Shown: one piece after another, positions 1-11,510 of the stretch
Numbering within the stretch: position 1 is the stretch's first letter
Layout of the letters: each line of letters opens with the position of its first letter
Assembly: GCA_942159475.1 (NCBI GenBank)
Contig: OW804098.1
Location: 80,903,178 to 80,967,177, forward strand
Direction: 5' to 3'
Length of the DNA stretch: 64,000 nucleotides
Source: Sthenelais limicola
Taxonomy: Eukaryota > Annelida > Polychaeta > Phyllodocida > Sigalionidae
The notes under the pieces: generated by a model
Told to the model about the DNA's origin: nothing
Seen by the model: the letters and a program-made list of their open reading frames with translations, nothing else
Databases searched by the model: none
Translations under genes and position numbers: made by a program

Positions 1-1167
1 CGGGTTTATAGTGCACTCAACCGGAGTGATGCTGTTAGGTTGGTCTACCTTGATCTGAGGAAAGCCTTCGACACCGTGAATCATACAAGGCTATTAGACA
101 AGTTAAAGCTGTATGGGATCCACGATAGGGAACACCAATGGTTTAAGAACTACTTAACCGATCGACACCAGCAAGTACATGTCAATGACTGTACATCTGG
201 CAAAAAACTAGTCACTTGTGGCGTCCCACAGGGAACCACATTAGGTCCTGTATTGTTTAATTTGTATATCAATGATTTACCAAAATATATAGCAAACTCA
301 CACATCCAAATGTTTGCGGATGACACCATTATCTATAATTCCAACCCAAACTTATTCCAATTAACATCAGACCTACAAACTGACCTTGACTCCCTCAGCC
401 AATGGTGCAGATTGAACAAAATTTCGCTCAATCTGGACAAATCAAAGGTTCAAACCATATTCCCCAGGCCGTCCCTCAGATCGAGGTGGACCAACGAAAA
501 TCTGGCTGCACAACCACAATATAATATAATGCTAAATGGAGTATCATTGGAAGATGTATTTACTTACAAATACCTAGGTGTACATATTGAGTCAGACTTG
601 AAATTTGGCTCCACAATCGCGAAACTAACAAATATGTTAAGCTATAAGTGCTGGCAGTTATCAAAATTAAGAGAAAAATTAAGTCAAAAAACAATGTTAT
701 TAATCTACAAGGTCATGATACTGCCGGTCATTGACCAGGCAGACATATTTCTAGAATCGCATGGAGGCTCAAATTTACATAGGCTACAAATACTCCAAAA
801 TAGGGCTCTTCGCATTATTTATAATATACCGCAGCGGACAAATGTAGACGATGTACATATAGAGAAAAGAATATTACCACTGAAATACCGCAGGCGCCTC
901 CACCTGTTACAAATGGGCCACCGCAGAGCTCAAGATCCAGGAAACTTTGACTTAAAACAACTGAATACTAGAAATTTTGCGGAAGGGCGAAAAACCCTTA
1001 AACATGTAACACCAAAAACAGAGCAAATCCGAAGATCCATATTTAACCAAATTCCATATTCCTGGAATCGGCTGCCTGCGGAGGCCCACTGTCTATTAGA
1101 TCCTAAAACATTCTCAACCAAAGCAAAAACTGTCTATATCTGGAATGATGAATACTTTATATTTTGA
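1..1167 (+). CDS. LINE reverse transcriptase, 3' part of the ORF
   Basis: The frame is open from base 1 to the stop at 1165-1167, so the 5' part (endonuclease and start) lies outside the window. The product is the RT of a non-LTR retrotransposon, which copies its RNA at a nicked target. Visible motifs, counting from codon 40-42 as residue 1: motif A YLDLRKAFDTVNH with Asp5; motif B GVPQGTTLGPVLFNLYIND at about 61-79; catalytic MFADD at 91-95; and the YKYLGVHIES thumb-side motif. The C-terminal domain carries the RALRIIYNI and LPLKYRRR blocks usual in Jockey/CR1-type LINEs. There is no frameshift or internal stop, so the visible part is intact. The clade is inferred from motif style only. Followed by a 3' UTR and a tetranucleotide tail. 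Confidence 0.9.
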   Translation, partial: RVYSALNRSDAVRLVYLDLRKAFDTVNHTRLLDKLKLYGIHDREHQWFKNYLTDRHQQVHVNDCTSGKKLVTCGVPQGTTLGPVLFNLYINDLPKYIANSHIQMFADDTIIYNSNPNLFQLTSDLQTDLDSLSQWCRLNKISLNLDKSKVQTIFPRPSLRSRWTNENLAAQPQYNIMLNGVSLEDVFTYKYLGVHIESDLKFGSTIAKLTNMLSYKCWQLSKLREKLSQKTMLLIYKVMILPVIDQADIFLESHGGSNLHRLQILQNRALRIIYNIPQRTNVDDVHIEKRILPLKYRRRLHLLQMGHRRAQDPGNFDLKQLNTRNFAEGRKTLKHVTPKTEQIRRSIFNQIPYSWNRLPAEAHCLLDPKTFSTKAKTVYIWNDEYFIF

Positions 1168-1422
1168 ACCAGTCTATAAGTCGAGCAATCATGTAAGATC
1201 AATGTAAACTAGTCACGTTAGAACCATGTTATTCTTAAGAAAAATTTTATATACTTATTCTTGTAGCAAGCTTTGACAGTCAATGACTGAAAAGCATTTC
1301 ACCCTACACACAAAAACCAATGTATGCTATTGAGGACACGGAAACCTCCTGGGTAACCAGGAGAGACTCCTTGTATGGCAGCGAGTCTGCAATAAAATGT
1401 TTATCTATCTATCTATCTATCT
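1168..1422 (+). mobile_element. LINE 3' UTR and (TATC)n tail
   Basis: Non-coding stretch directly after the RT stop. It contains AATAAA at 1391-1396 and ends in a pure tetranucleotide run (ATCT)n at about 1402-1422. Non-LTR elements of the CR1/Jockey type commonly end in a short tandem repeat instead of poly(A), so this is read as the 3' terminus of the element. Confidence 0.75.
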
Positions 1423-2231
1423 ACCAACTATCTGTATATCAGTTCCTATGCTTTAAACAAAAGATGACAATTGAGTGCTTAAAAGCTGGGCTATATTCCT
1501 CTCAAATTCATCTCAATACTGGCCATTATGACTATGTATGTTGTTCTTAATACAACCTATTCACAGCAGTACTGACCGAGCTTTAACATATATATATATT
1601 CTGTGACAAATTCATCAAAATGATAAGAATTAATAGTTCAGAAATTTGAATCATGCTAAAAGTACATTCATTCAAGATTATATTCAAGAAACCTGCTCAA
1701 TATTAAACTGATGTTTAATGCCTTGCCATTATTTGACATTACCTCATGTTGATATAACCATTTTTATTATATGCACATGCTATATATGAGAGGTGCTATA
1801 AGTGGGGTGCTATAAAGATATTGATATAGTATGCGTACTATAAAAATATAGTTGTCTAAAAATAGCTCTGTTGATATGCTTCACGGTGCTTTGGCTCTCC
1901 GCGAAGCATGTAAACAAATCCCCGCGATCAGTAATCCACCCATGACTATGATTATAGAAATACATAATAAAAGATCATTACATAGAGCATTAAATTCTCT
2001 ATCGAATGATATAAGTCTTATTAATGTAGCTTAATAAATGGCCGTTTTAATTCAACAATAACAGTAGGCCACAGAGTGGGCACCGTTGTAGACCTACTAA
2101 CGGGGCTGTCTGTCAGTGGGGCTGTCAGCGGGACTGTCAGCGGGGCTCTCGGAGACTTCTTTCATATTTTTTCAGTGATATCTGTCTGATGACATATAAA
2201 TGATCAATTTCTATGCACATACAATAAATAT
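1423..2231. other. Non-coding stretch
   Basis: AT-rich sequence with no supported gene. The only structure seen is a degenerate run of GGGGCTGTCAG-like units at about 2100-2155 (four or five copies). Confidence 0.5.
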
Positions 2232-2368
2232 AGAATGGAACTCGCCGGCAATAATCGAAAATTTATTGGACTTGATTCATCCACATAAGCACTCTGCCTA
2301 CGGCATCATGCTTTTGTGGATGAATCAAGTCCAATAAATTTTCGATGATTGCCGGATGGTCCCATTCT
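2232..2368. repeat. Long hairpin (MITE-like)
   Basis: Arms at 2245-2290 and 2310-2355 are inverted repeats with about two mismatches over 46 bases. Similarity continues outward to about 2232 and 2368. The loop is about 19 bases (ACTCTGCCTACGGCATCAT). Nearly perfect pairing of both arms suggests a recent foldback or MITE copy. A hairpin precursor RNA is possible but unsupported. Confidence 0.85.
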
Positions 2369-2458
2369 CTCTATGTATTTTGATACCACTATTTTTTTAA
2401 ATATCCCTAGACACAAAAGAAATCTCTTAAAGATGGAAAATTTAGGTTTCATGTAAAC

Positions 2459-2815
2459 GATTGCAATATTTTCTGGATATGAAGTGCATAAAAAAATAAA
2501 TATTATGATAGGATGTAATGAGGTTGGTTTCTGACTTACTGTACACATTGCCCACAAGTTTTTTTTACCAGGGATTTCACGAGAAGCTGCAGGCTTCGAG
2601 TAATATCCTTTGGTCGAAAAAAAAACAAGTGGGCAACATGTACAGTAAGTCAGAAACCAACCTCATTACATCCTATCATAATATTTATGTTTTTATGATT
2701 GCGATATTTTCTGGATATGAAGTGCATAAAAACATAAATATTATGATAGGATGTAATGAGGTTGGTTTCTGACTTACTGTACACATTGCCCACAAGTTTT
2801 TTTCGACCTGGCCCC
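2459..2815. repeat. Palindromic repeat cluster with direct and inverted copies
   Basis: A module reading TGAGGTTGGTTTCTGACTTA and then GTACACATTGCCCACAAG appears in + orientation at about 2518-2560, inverted at about 2628-2670, and again in + orientation at about 2757-2797. The flanking TTTTCTGGATATGAAGTGCA occurs at about 2470 and 2709, so 2459-2556 is a direct duplicate of 2699-2797. The spacer contains TTCACGAGAAGCTGCAGGCT. This looks like two overlapping or nested copies of one palindromic MITE. Confidence 0.85.
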
Positions 2816-3420
2816 AGTAGCACACTTTTATTCCTAGAATGTTCCCTCAATGTTTGGTTATTTGTTAGCTTAATGTTTGAAAGTGAAAATTTGTTGGATG
2901 TTCCCGGAACATGTGTTAGGGGAACGTTCCTACCTAACATTGATAGAACGTTAAACATGTATGTTTTGCTTTTGTTGATAACCAAACGTTCTGGCACTGT
3001 TTTTTTATAACACTATTAGAACATACTTTAGTAACATTATCCTAACAGTTGAAAGAGATGATAGGAGAACATTCCCATCTAACACAGAATTAACGTTTTT
3101 AACTAAATTCTCCCAATGTTTGTCTCTTCCCACTAGCCTACTGTTCATTTTTAATGTTTGAAAAACATTTGTCTCAAACAATTACCCTAAAACGTTCTCT
3201 TTTATTTACTCAAAAAGTCATCATTTCATCATTTTGGTTCATCATTTTCTTCCTATCCTTCTCCGTGTGTATGGAATATCTTATAAATTGACGTTTATAG
3301 TTGTGTTGCTCCTAGCTGGCCTGTAGTCATGTGAATGTTTGTTTAAGGGATTATTGAGCACCACCAACAGACTGCTGGATTGTAGACTTACCATCTCATA
3401 GCTCATAGCTCATAGCTTCT
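2816..3420. other. Non-coding stretch rich in GAACGTTCC-like words
   Basis: No gene. Diverged short words related to GGAACGTTCC and TAACGTT recur about every 40-80 bases (2838-3195). They look like a decayed internal repeat of a mobile element. Confidence 0.4.
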
Positions 3421-3424
3421 TGTG

Positions 3425-3540
3425 AAATCCCGGGATTTCACAAGAAGCCGCAAGCTTCGAGTGATATCCCTGGTCGAAAAAAACAAGTGGGCATCGTGTA
3501 CAGTAAGTCAGAAACTAACCTCATTACATCTGATATAATA
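3425..3540 (-). repeat. Third, degenerate copy of the 2.5-kb palindromic repeat
   Basis: Contains GGGATTTCACAAGAAGCCGC, GGTCGAAAAAAACAAGTGGGC, and GTACAGTAAGTCAGAAACTA followed by ACCTCATTACATC. These match the inverted arm and spacer of the cluster at 2459-2815, with one arm missing or diverged. Confidence 0.75.
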
Positions 3541-3787
3541 GAGGGTCGTCTCTATTAATATACTTATAATAAATATAATAGTCCTAAGACTGTACTATAG
3601 CTTAAATTTCGAATAGGTTTGGTGATAGAGGAGAGAAGTGACAGACACGGTAGCTGAGAGTTATCTGGTACCAGTGCTGGTAGCCCAGCAGTCTTTATTG
3701 AGTAAGTAACGCTGCCTGTGAGAGCGTAGCCACGCCTCCCATGCCTAACTGATTGCCGAGCAACTCACTGGTGTAACACATCCTATT

Positions 3788-4112
3788 TTTATACCACGAT
3801 CTCATATTGTAAAATAAATTAATAAACAAACTATTTATTTACCTCGCTTCACTCCAATGATCCGCCATATTGATTTTTTTATACCAAAGTGCTAGACAAG
3901 CGTATTTATAACTGATTGGTTAATCAACAATGGCATGGACGGCATATGACATCACGAATGGGCATGACGTCACGAGTGAGCCTAACGTCAAGCAATAAGA
4001 ATACTTCTTACACTTAGGCTAAACAAATGGTCATATTTTCGCACGTGGATCCATTCAACAAAATACAATGGCATGTATCCACTCATTGTCCAACCCCCGA
4101 TCGTGGTATAAA
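3788..4112. mobile_element. Possible small MITE with 13-bp terminal inverted repeats
   Basis: TTATACCACGATC at 3789-3801 is matched by its reverse complement GATCGTGGTATAA at 4099-4111, bounding about 325 bp with no ORF. The ends fit a TA target site as used by Tc1/mariner elements, but the flanking TA is part of the palindrome and so is not independent proof. The interior includes two TGACGTCA-like words. Confidence 0.5.
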
Positions 4113-7100
4113 TGATTATATTAATGATTTATTCCAACAGAAAAAATAAAATACCATGTTAACGCTCGGTCAGCATGACACTCAGTGTATGGCATTCGAC
4201 ATGACTTATCTAAGCAAAATATAGGAATTAAGGTGCCCAACTTCGATTACATATGCACCAACAAGTCAGCTATAGGCACAACCATTAGAGATTAATCATG
4301 ACAACTTGCATGTTTTACCCCTGTTTACCCCGTTTGACGCATTTTCATGACAATCGACCATATATATATATAATATGCTTATAAGTGATTTGCCCATAGA
4401 AACTAAACTTATTGATTAAAATTTTGATTTTGATTTGTGTATTGGTATAAGCTTTCAAGTGATGACCACTCCTTTGTATTGCATAAAAACATTGCATGGT
4501 TATTAGTTATTAGCACCTCATGATGTCTCTAGCGGGGAATGATTAGAGAACGTTAAATAATCTGAAAATACGAAATAGATGAAGTGTGAAATTGGAGGTA
4601 AACTTACTTGGTGGAGGCCCAGTTATTGCATGTTCCATAATTACCGTATTATATGTGAGGCCCTAGATGAAGGTTATACTTAAAAGCAGATCTTAGGTAA
4701 CATGATAATGAGGGAGGGACTGAATCATCACCGCGCATATGTATGTATGTTAACATCAATGAAATAAGTAATGTAATCTAAATTAATTCTTCTAATATAT
4801 CTTGTATAATCCAGATCAATGTTATGATGAAAATGATGAGATCAGAGTGAATCTGGACAGAATAAAATGACAATTGGTGTATACACCATTTGTCATTTAA
4901 CTAGAATAGGAGCTGTACAATCCTAACATTGGTTATGCATATCTGTTACAATGTATTCTCATATCTATGTTGAAAGGGGGGACGGGGGGAATTGTTAAAA
5001 CATTGGATTCTAGACTGAGAGGTTTCGAGTCCGCATTTCACATCCCATTACTATGTTTCCTCTCTCGCCCCAATATGACCAAATTATATATACAAAATTA
5101 TAGTATTAGAAGGGCGTAAAGAAACGAATCCCACCCACTCGAACCCACCCTCCAATCCCCATCCTCTATGTTAAATCAAATTGTATCAAATAAATAGATT
5201 TATACTCCATCTTCTGTACCTCATCTTGTCCCCAGACAATCATTAAGTCGATCCATTCTTGATGTTTCAATCAGCTTTACATGCTAGCTTGATAATATTT
5301 TATTAACAATTTTAGCTGTCCACCATACTAACTTCCCTTTCTTCTTCCCTTTTCTTTCTTTCTTTCTTTCTTTAGAGATGACTAGTCTTTCGATGCTGGA
5401 GAAACCCAAATATCAGTAATATGTTGATATACTCAGATGTTAATGAGTATATACTAATGCACTAGTTAATGATAATGTTAAATGAAGTAAGTCCAACACC
5501 TCTTTCCTTGACTGACTGACTGACTGGTAGAGATATGCAATGTACAATACATTTGTTTTGTAGCATTTTCGATTCATACTTCATGAAACAATGCTGAACT
5601 GCAAGCTGATTGTGCAGTATATGTAGCTTTGTCAGAATCCCATATAACACTCATTTTCAAGAGCACGGTCGACCAAAAACTCAAAATCGGTCATATAAGA
5701 ATTATATTTCAAGATCCCCAAAGAAATAATGAGTTAGAACCTGTTGCCAGTGCAAACCTATACAAAAAAGTCATATGTGGTGTAGCCTACTCCCACATGC
5801 TCCCTCACTCTTGCACTGGATCCGACCCATACTCACAATTGTATGTATAACAGTCAGGATGCGGGGAGTCCAGAAAGTATGCAGAGCGAGAGATTGGCCT
5901 GTTGGCTATTTTGCTTTTAATTGTTATCTCATGCTAAGAATGGCGATTAATGGTAAAAATTTGATAGTGGTGAATACATGTTATTGATTTTCGGTGTATG
6001 GTTATTTAAGACATGGTGTCTACTGGGAAGACAGAGGACTAGGCGAGTCTCTTGGGCTACAGTCTGGTCAATGGACACTAATGGCCACCTAGCATCTCAC
6101 CACATTTCGCGCCCGCACCAGTCCGGCAGACAAGATTGGCCAAATCCAATTGTTTGTTGGGGTCCTCACCGACTCAGCCAGTCCTTTGTCTCCCCAGTGG
6201 ACACCGCATCTAATCCTGGCTTAGTACTAATGCATATGCTTCCCAATCTAAGGAGTGTGCAATCGAGTCCATGCATGCAGGCTCATAGTTTTTTAAAACG
6301 CAGAATACCACCCTTTGCTTTTGTGAAATTCAACTTTTAAGGGTGATATTTAGTACAGTTTTTCATGACTCTTTCTATTATTATAATGGATCGTATCTGG
6401 ATGGCAGCAGCATTCTTGCACAAACATCAAGATGATATACTATTGGGTTGTCAATTTATTCCACCCTTGCTGCGTCGTTCCTATACCTTTAGCATTGTAC
6501 ACTGCATGTAGGCCCCCTACCTGTGGTTGCAGTGTATAATGTGTGGTACACCACACCCCCAGTGTACGGAAATTAGAAGTAGTCCCTTGCCTCATCACTC
6601 TGCACGGGAAAATGTCTATTATGCAGACTCTAGTTGTCATGGTGCGTTACTAACGTTGTGAAAATTAGAAGACGTCACTAGTATATTATTGCGTCGTTGC
6701 CGGCATCAGCATCGATAGGCCTATACTTTCCCTATAAACTTCCCTAAGTTCCACCAATATTATCTTCCTTATTTAAATACAAATGTTGATAAAAATCAAT
6801 TCAGAGATGCCATTCATAATCCCCAAAAAACTCGGCAATGCTGATATCGGTGTTTTGTATTTATTTTGCATAGGCTGCTCTTCGACCCTATGCATGCGTA
6901 CACAGTAGCAAGGAATAGGGTTGATGGTTCAGCTAGGCCCTCGGGCGAAATGCGCCCTCTGGATCCTTCCTGCACCTTGTGGTGTATGCTCCTTCCCACC
7001 TCCACCCTTGGTGGATTCCTTCTTTGTATATATAGGCCTACTTTATTATATTGTGAATAAGGTAAAGCAGAAAATATCAACTGTTCTTGCTGGTTCCTAG

Positions 7101-7604
7101 AAGTCGACGGCTTTATTGATATCTAGGTGACATGATGGTTACCATGGCGAATCAATTTTTGTCTATTTATGTCTTAAACTATTCCATTTTCAACAAATCT
7201 GATTATTTGTCTGTTCTCCACAAAATGGTTAAAATGAGATTATATAATATTATTATATATATATATAATATGGGTGGTGATGTGGATTAATTTCAATAAC
7301 TCCAAATTCATTGTATAGGCCTATGTTAAACATATGGCACACACGAGAGAGGAGGTGATTAATAACATTAGCTTGGCATGAAACTTCACGTGGAAATGGC
7401 TAAAAGCTGAAATTTAAATATGCTGCCGGAATAATTGGTTGAATCAGTTAAAATGGTTATGGGGCATGACACTCATAGTTGGATGAACTAATGTGAATGT
7501 CAGCACCGATGACATGTGCCAAGACAAGCACTAAGAACCTCCAGCTAAAACACTAAGAACCTCCAGCTAGAACATTCAGTAATAAACGTAGCGAAATCAG
7601 CTTC
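4113..7604. other. Intergenic DNA, no supported gene
   Basis: Short ORFs here lack recognisable domains and codon bias. Simple repeats seen: (TTTC)n at about 5350-5373 and (TGAC)n at about 5509-5525. A weak match to the GGGCGTAAAG dispersed repeat lies at about 5113. TAGGCCTA occurs at about 6716, 7032 and 7315. An AT palindrome (ATAT)n occurs near 7254-7268. Confidence 0.5.
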
Positions 7605-7965
7605 CTTAAAGCTGCACTCTCAGTTAATATGGGTTAACTAAAGATTTTCTACTTTTTGTTCCGTTTCTTTCCAACCGATTCAAAAGTCATTTGACTAATA
7701 TTTTGGAGGAGTTTGTTCAGTTGTTTTTGCGGCAGGGTTTCACAAAAGTCCATATTTATATTATTTTGAAGACCCATCGAAATCCGTTCCTGCGGTGCAT
7801 GATTTCTTTTTGTATCGCTCACTGGCCCCAAATTCTTTTGAATTTAAAATTATTGTATAACCTTATAATAGTAAGAACAGTATTTATACATTCATACCTA
7901 TACGCTAGACAATAAAACTGTTAGGACCTCGTTTATCGTAATAGCTGAGAATACAGCTTTAACAT
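7605..7965 (+). repeat. Dispersed repeat family A, copy 1
   Basis: Starts near AAGCTGCACTCTCAGTTAAT and contains TTCTTTCCAACCGATTCAAA, then GTCATTTGAC and AGTTGTTTTTGC. It ends near TAGCTGAGAATACAGCTTTA. A diverged copy in the same order lies at 46470-46755, with tail-only matches near 52494 and 42363. Non-coding transposon remnant; class unknown. Confidence 0.6.
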
Positions 7966-8223
7966 TCATCGTCGCCTGGATACCGAGGGACGAACGTGAC
8001 GTGGGACGTCGGACGTCAGCGTCCCTTCACTGACAGGGATCCGCCATTACACTGCGGAGGTCTTTCGGACTTGGAAGAGAAAAAAAACAAAAATGATGGG
8101 GAAAATCCAACATATAACAAGAAACCTTCAGACAATTAGTAGGAAACTTATAGGGAAAGATATTAAGACAATTAGGGCCTACAATATTTTAGGAGGTATC
8201 CATAGCAGCAAAGATGACCAATC

Positions 8224-8354
8224 ACATCCACTAACTTTTAGTACATTATTACCGTTGTGGGAATATCTCGAGAGGTATGCAATGCAGATGCCTTCGGCCT
8301 AGCACCTCTCGAGATATCCCCACAGCGGTAGTAATGTACAATAGTTAGTGGATG
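8224..8354. repeat. Long hairpin (MITE-like)
   Basis: Left arm (8224-8276: CATCCACTAAC ... TCTCGAGAGGT) pairs with right arm (8304-8354: ACCTCTCGAGA ... TTAGTGGATG) with about five mismatches over 51 bases. The loop of about 27 bases contains GATGCCTTCGGCC. The layout resembles the hairpin at 2232-2368, including a GCC-N-(A/T)CGGC word at the loop. Confidence 0.85.
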
Positions 8355-8840
8355 CGTTAGTGTTGTGTTGGTGCGTTGAGGTTGCTAAATCTCCCTATTA
8401 TGTCTGTCACTGTACGTAGTGCTAAAGTTATTTTTGATGATACAATATAAGCATAGTAAATATGTTTTTTTAAAGTTGTATATGTTGAACGTGCTAAACA
8501 AGAATACTCCAGACGAATTGCATCTTAGTTTAGGTCGAGATACAACAGAAACCATTCCGTAATGACAATGATATCTTTGTAGAGATACATGTACCGTGAC
8601 ATATTTTATTCAGCTTACCATCGGATATGTGCCTATTGCAAAACCCCGTTAACATCTATCGGGAAATACCTGCAAAAAAATGATTAAATGGAGCCAGGAG
8701 TCATCGGGAAGTCACAATTCATACATAGGATAGATAATACTTAATTGTGTGTAGTTTTGTCAGAAACCCCATGCAGAGATTAATCACAACACAGTAAAGC
8801 ACCTGTCTGTTTTGATTGCACGACCTATTATTAGATGCAA

Positions 8841-9140
8841 CAGTCCCCGAAAATCAATTCCCATCATATTGTCAAGAGCAAAAGCCCATGGTGAACAGTC
8901 TCTATAATAAGAACGTCTGGTTAGATTGCTTGATAATCACACCTAGATCCTAGCACCGACTGGGACATGAGGCTGCAGGCATGATGTTAAATGTGTTGCT
9001 CACAGATGGCAGCAGCAAAAGCAAAAGCAAAAGCAAAAGCTCTATGCCTTGGCAAGTTTGTCTACATATTAATCAATGACATTAATTTACTGTTTGTTTG
9101 TAATGTTGTATGGCAATGCATTAAATTCCAATGATGGAAA
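8841..9140 (+). repeat. Local duplication, copy 1
   Basis: Carries AATCAATTCCCATCATATTG, then GCAAAAGCCCATGGTGA, TGAGGCTGCAGGCATGATG, and TTGTCTACATATTAATCAAT with GTAATGTTGTATGG. All of these recur in order at 9634-9870. Copy 1 also holds an (AAAAGC)n tract at about 9014-9041 that is absent from copy 2. Confidence 0.85.
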
Positions 9141-9361
9141 ATTAATGTAAAATGTAGATCCTTCTATAAGTATGAATTATATTATATATTGTGTGTAGGC
9201 TACATCTAGAAGGACAAATACTAAAGGCCAGTACACAAACACATTCACTAATTTCTTAATATTATGATTTCTCCATTACAACAAATTATGGCTGAATTTG
9301 TAGGGTTGTGGTATGTTTATGACCTGTGATTTTTATGTGTTTTTTTACAGTTTCAGTTGAA

Positions 9362-9432
9362 TACGCATAATATAACACAGTACACATAATATAACACAGT
9401 ACACATAGTATAACAACCTACACATAATATAA
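9362..9432. repeat. Short tandem repeat, units near 20 bp
   Basis: Four imperfect units based on ACACATAATATAACACAGT, lying between the two copies of the local duplication. Confidence 0.7.
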
Positions 9433-9633
9433 CCTCTATTCCGATCTGGGCCAAACCTTCCCGATTTCCCTTTTTTGACAAATTGTATGATGTGGATTTG
9501 GACTTTGACTTTGTTGCTGTGTGGGTTAGGATAAGATCAGTGTAAGGACCAATATTAAGGTCTTCAACTAATCAAGGGGTGCCCACGGATTTCCATATAT
9601 ATTAAATATAACCAACAGGCTCACCTTTCCCTG

Positions 9634-9870
9634 AAATCAATTCCCATCATATTGTCAAGAGCAAAAGCCCATGGTGAGCAGTCTCTATATTATTGGGACG
9701 TCTGGCTTGATAATCACACCTTGACCCTAGCACTGCCTGGGACGTGAGGCTGCAGGCATGATGTTAAAATTTGCCATATAATTTATATATTATAATTTTG
9801 TCTACATATTAATCAATGACATTTTCTGTTTGATTGTAATGTTGTATGGAAATGCATTAATTTCCAAATA
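9634..9870 (+). repeat. Local duplication, copy 2
   Basis: Collinear with 8841-9140 at clearly above 80 percent identity by eye. It lacks the (AAAAGC)n segment and has small indels. This indicates an old local duplication or two copies of one element. Confidence 0.85.
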
Positions 9871-11510
9871 TATTAAATAAAACCAACAAGCTTTATTAGC
9901 AAGACCCACAATCCTTCATAGGATTTTAAAATATTAACAGGCAGGCAACTTTGAAATACAATAGGTTGACTAATTATTGGAGTATCAAAAGGATCTTTTC
10001 ACTTTTATAATGCCCACTTATCCTTCTACACATGCAGACATATGGTCCCCATCTTCATATATTATATTTATTTATATCTTTCAAATCAATTTTCAAATCG
10101 ATCCTGAACAATTTCTGTGGGCGTGGGTTGGGGGAGCTTCTAAAATTGCAGAAATCCCTTGCTTCACTCAAATCTTTCATTCAGAGAGAAAACGCGAACA
10201 TGACATCGTAGGACAGAATCGTAGACAAAATCCTGCCTGTGTTGACTAGGTTATGATTGTTTATGTGGGTCTCAAAAGCACGGACGATTCCAAATATTTG
10301 ACAAGATTTTCAAAAACCCTTCAGCCACCATCTGTTGTAAGCAGCGAAATCCATATTATATCCCAACAATGGCATAACAACAACCCCGAAATTGACGTAG
10401 CTAATCCTATAATTCCCCTAGTTAGGGTTATGTATAACAGTATTTCTGACATTCATCATTAAGTTTATATCAGAAAAAGATGCCCAAATGTTCTGAGAGA
10501 TTTTGTTAGTGATCGTGTGCTATTGCTGGATTGAATATTATCAAGATCAGTATTGTTTCTTCAATATTAATAAAGGTATTATATAATATCATGCAATAGC
10601 ATATCGGGATATTATTAATGTAAAATAATGAGCAGTGCATGTATATCGAATATATAAACCCATGCTTTCACTCATTAAGAGTTATCCCTGCATCTATCTG
10701 TATTAATAGAGCTAGGCTATCCTATAGTCTAGTATCTAATACGCTACCGCTGCTCACCTATATACCTCGGAGATATCCATTCATATCAATATATTATCAC
10801 AATGTCTATTTTAGCCACCTTATTTTATCTATTAAGCCATAAATGATGCCAGTCATGAATGATGCCATACTCGAAGTACCATTATCCAGATTAAGCAAGG
10901 CCAAGGTCTAAAACTATATCAGCCATAGCTAGCCATCGCCAAGACCTGGTTTTATATTTTAATCAAACAGACTTGGATACATTTTGACCCGATACAGCAG
11001 GTACCATATTTCATTTGATTTAGTTAAGCTAGGTGTACGAATGTATTAATTAACCATATTGAGAATACTGAAAGGAATGCATACATGTAGCTAGGCTAAC
11101 GTATCCGATAGGCATGTGTTCATGGCGCCACCTCTGCGCAGGTTTATTAACCAGACGTTTCCTGGCTTCACTGAACTTACACAATAACTTCACTTGAAAC
11201 GTGTGACATTACAACAGTTCTATAAATGCCCATAGAAAGTTCTACAAATACCCTAGAATTAACACATTATAGCCAGAAACACCACTTTATTCATGACTAG
11301 GTTTTTTAAAAGAAACGCACAACAAAAAATGACTATGGCGGGCAAGCTCTAGTAACTGAAAATCACTGGCAGTGCTGGACAGAATCTCTGTGTAATTTAT
11401 AGTTTATGGAACTGGCATTCTTGATAAGAAATCAGTTTTATCGGCTATTTGTTTTCATTGATTCCCACGTGGGCAATATAATAATATGTCTATATAATTT
11501 ACAGAAAGTT
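9871..11510. other. Non-coding stretch upstream of the acetyltransferase gene
   Basis: No conserved coding segment found. The small ORFs at about 9977-10462 have no recognisable domain. Upstream non-coding exons or the promoter of the downstream gene may lie here, but no element could be assigned. Confidence 0.4.

Noticed and set aside
5978..6340. 120-codon + strand ORF
   Set aside because: No ORF-supporting composition, no motif and no splice context. Likely chance.
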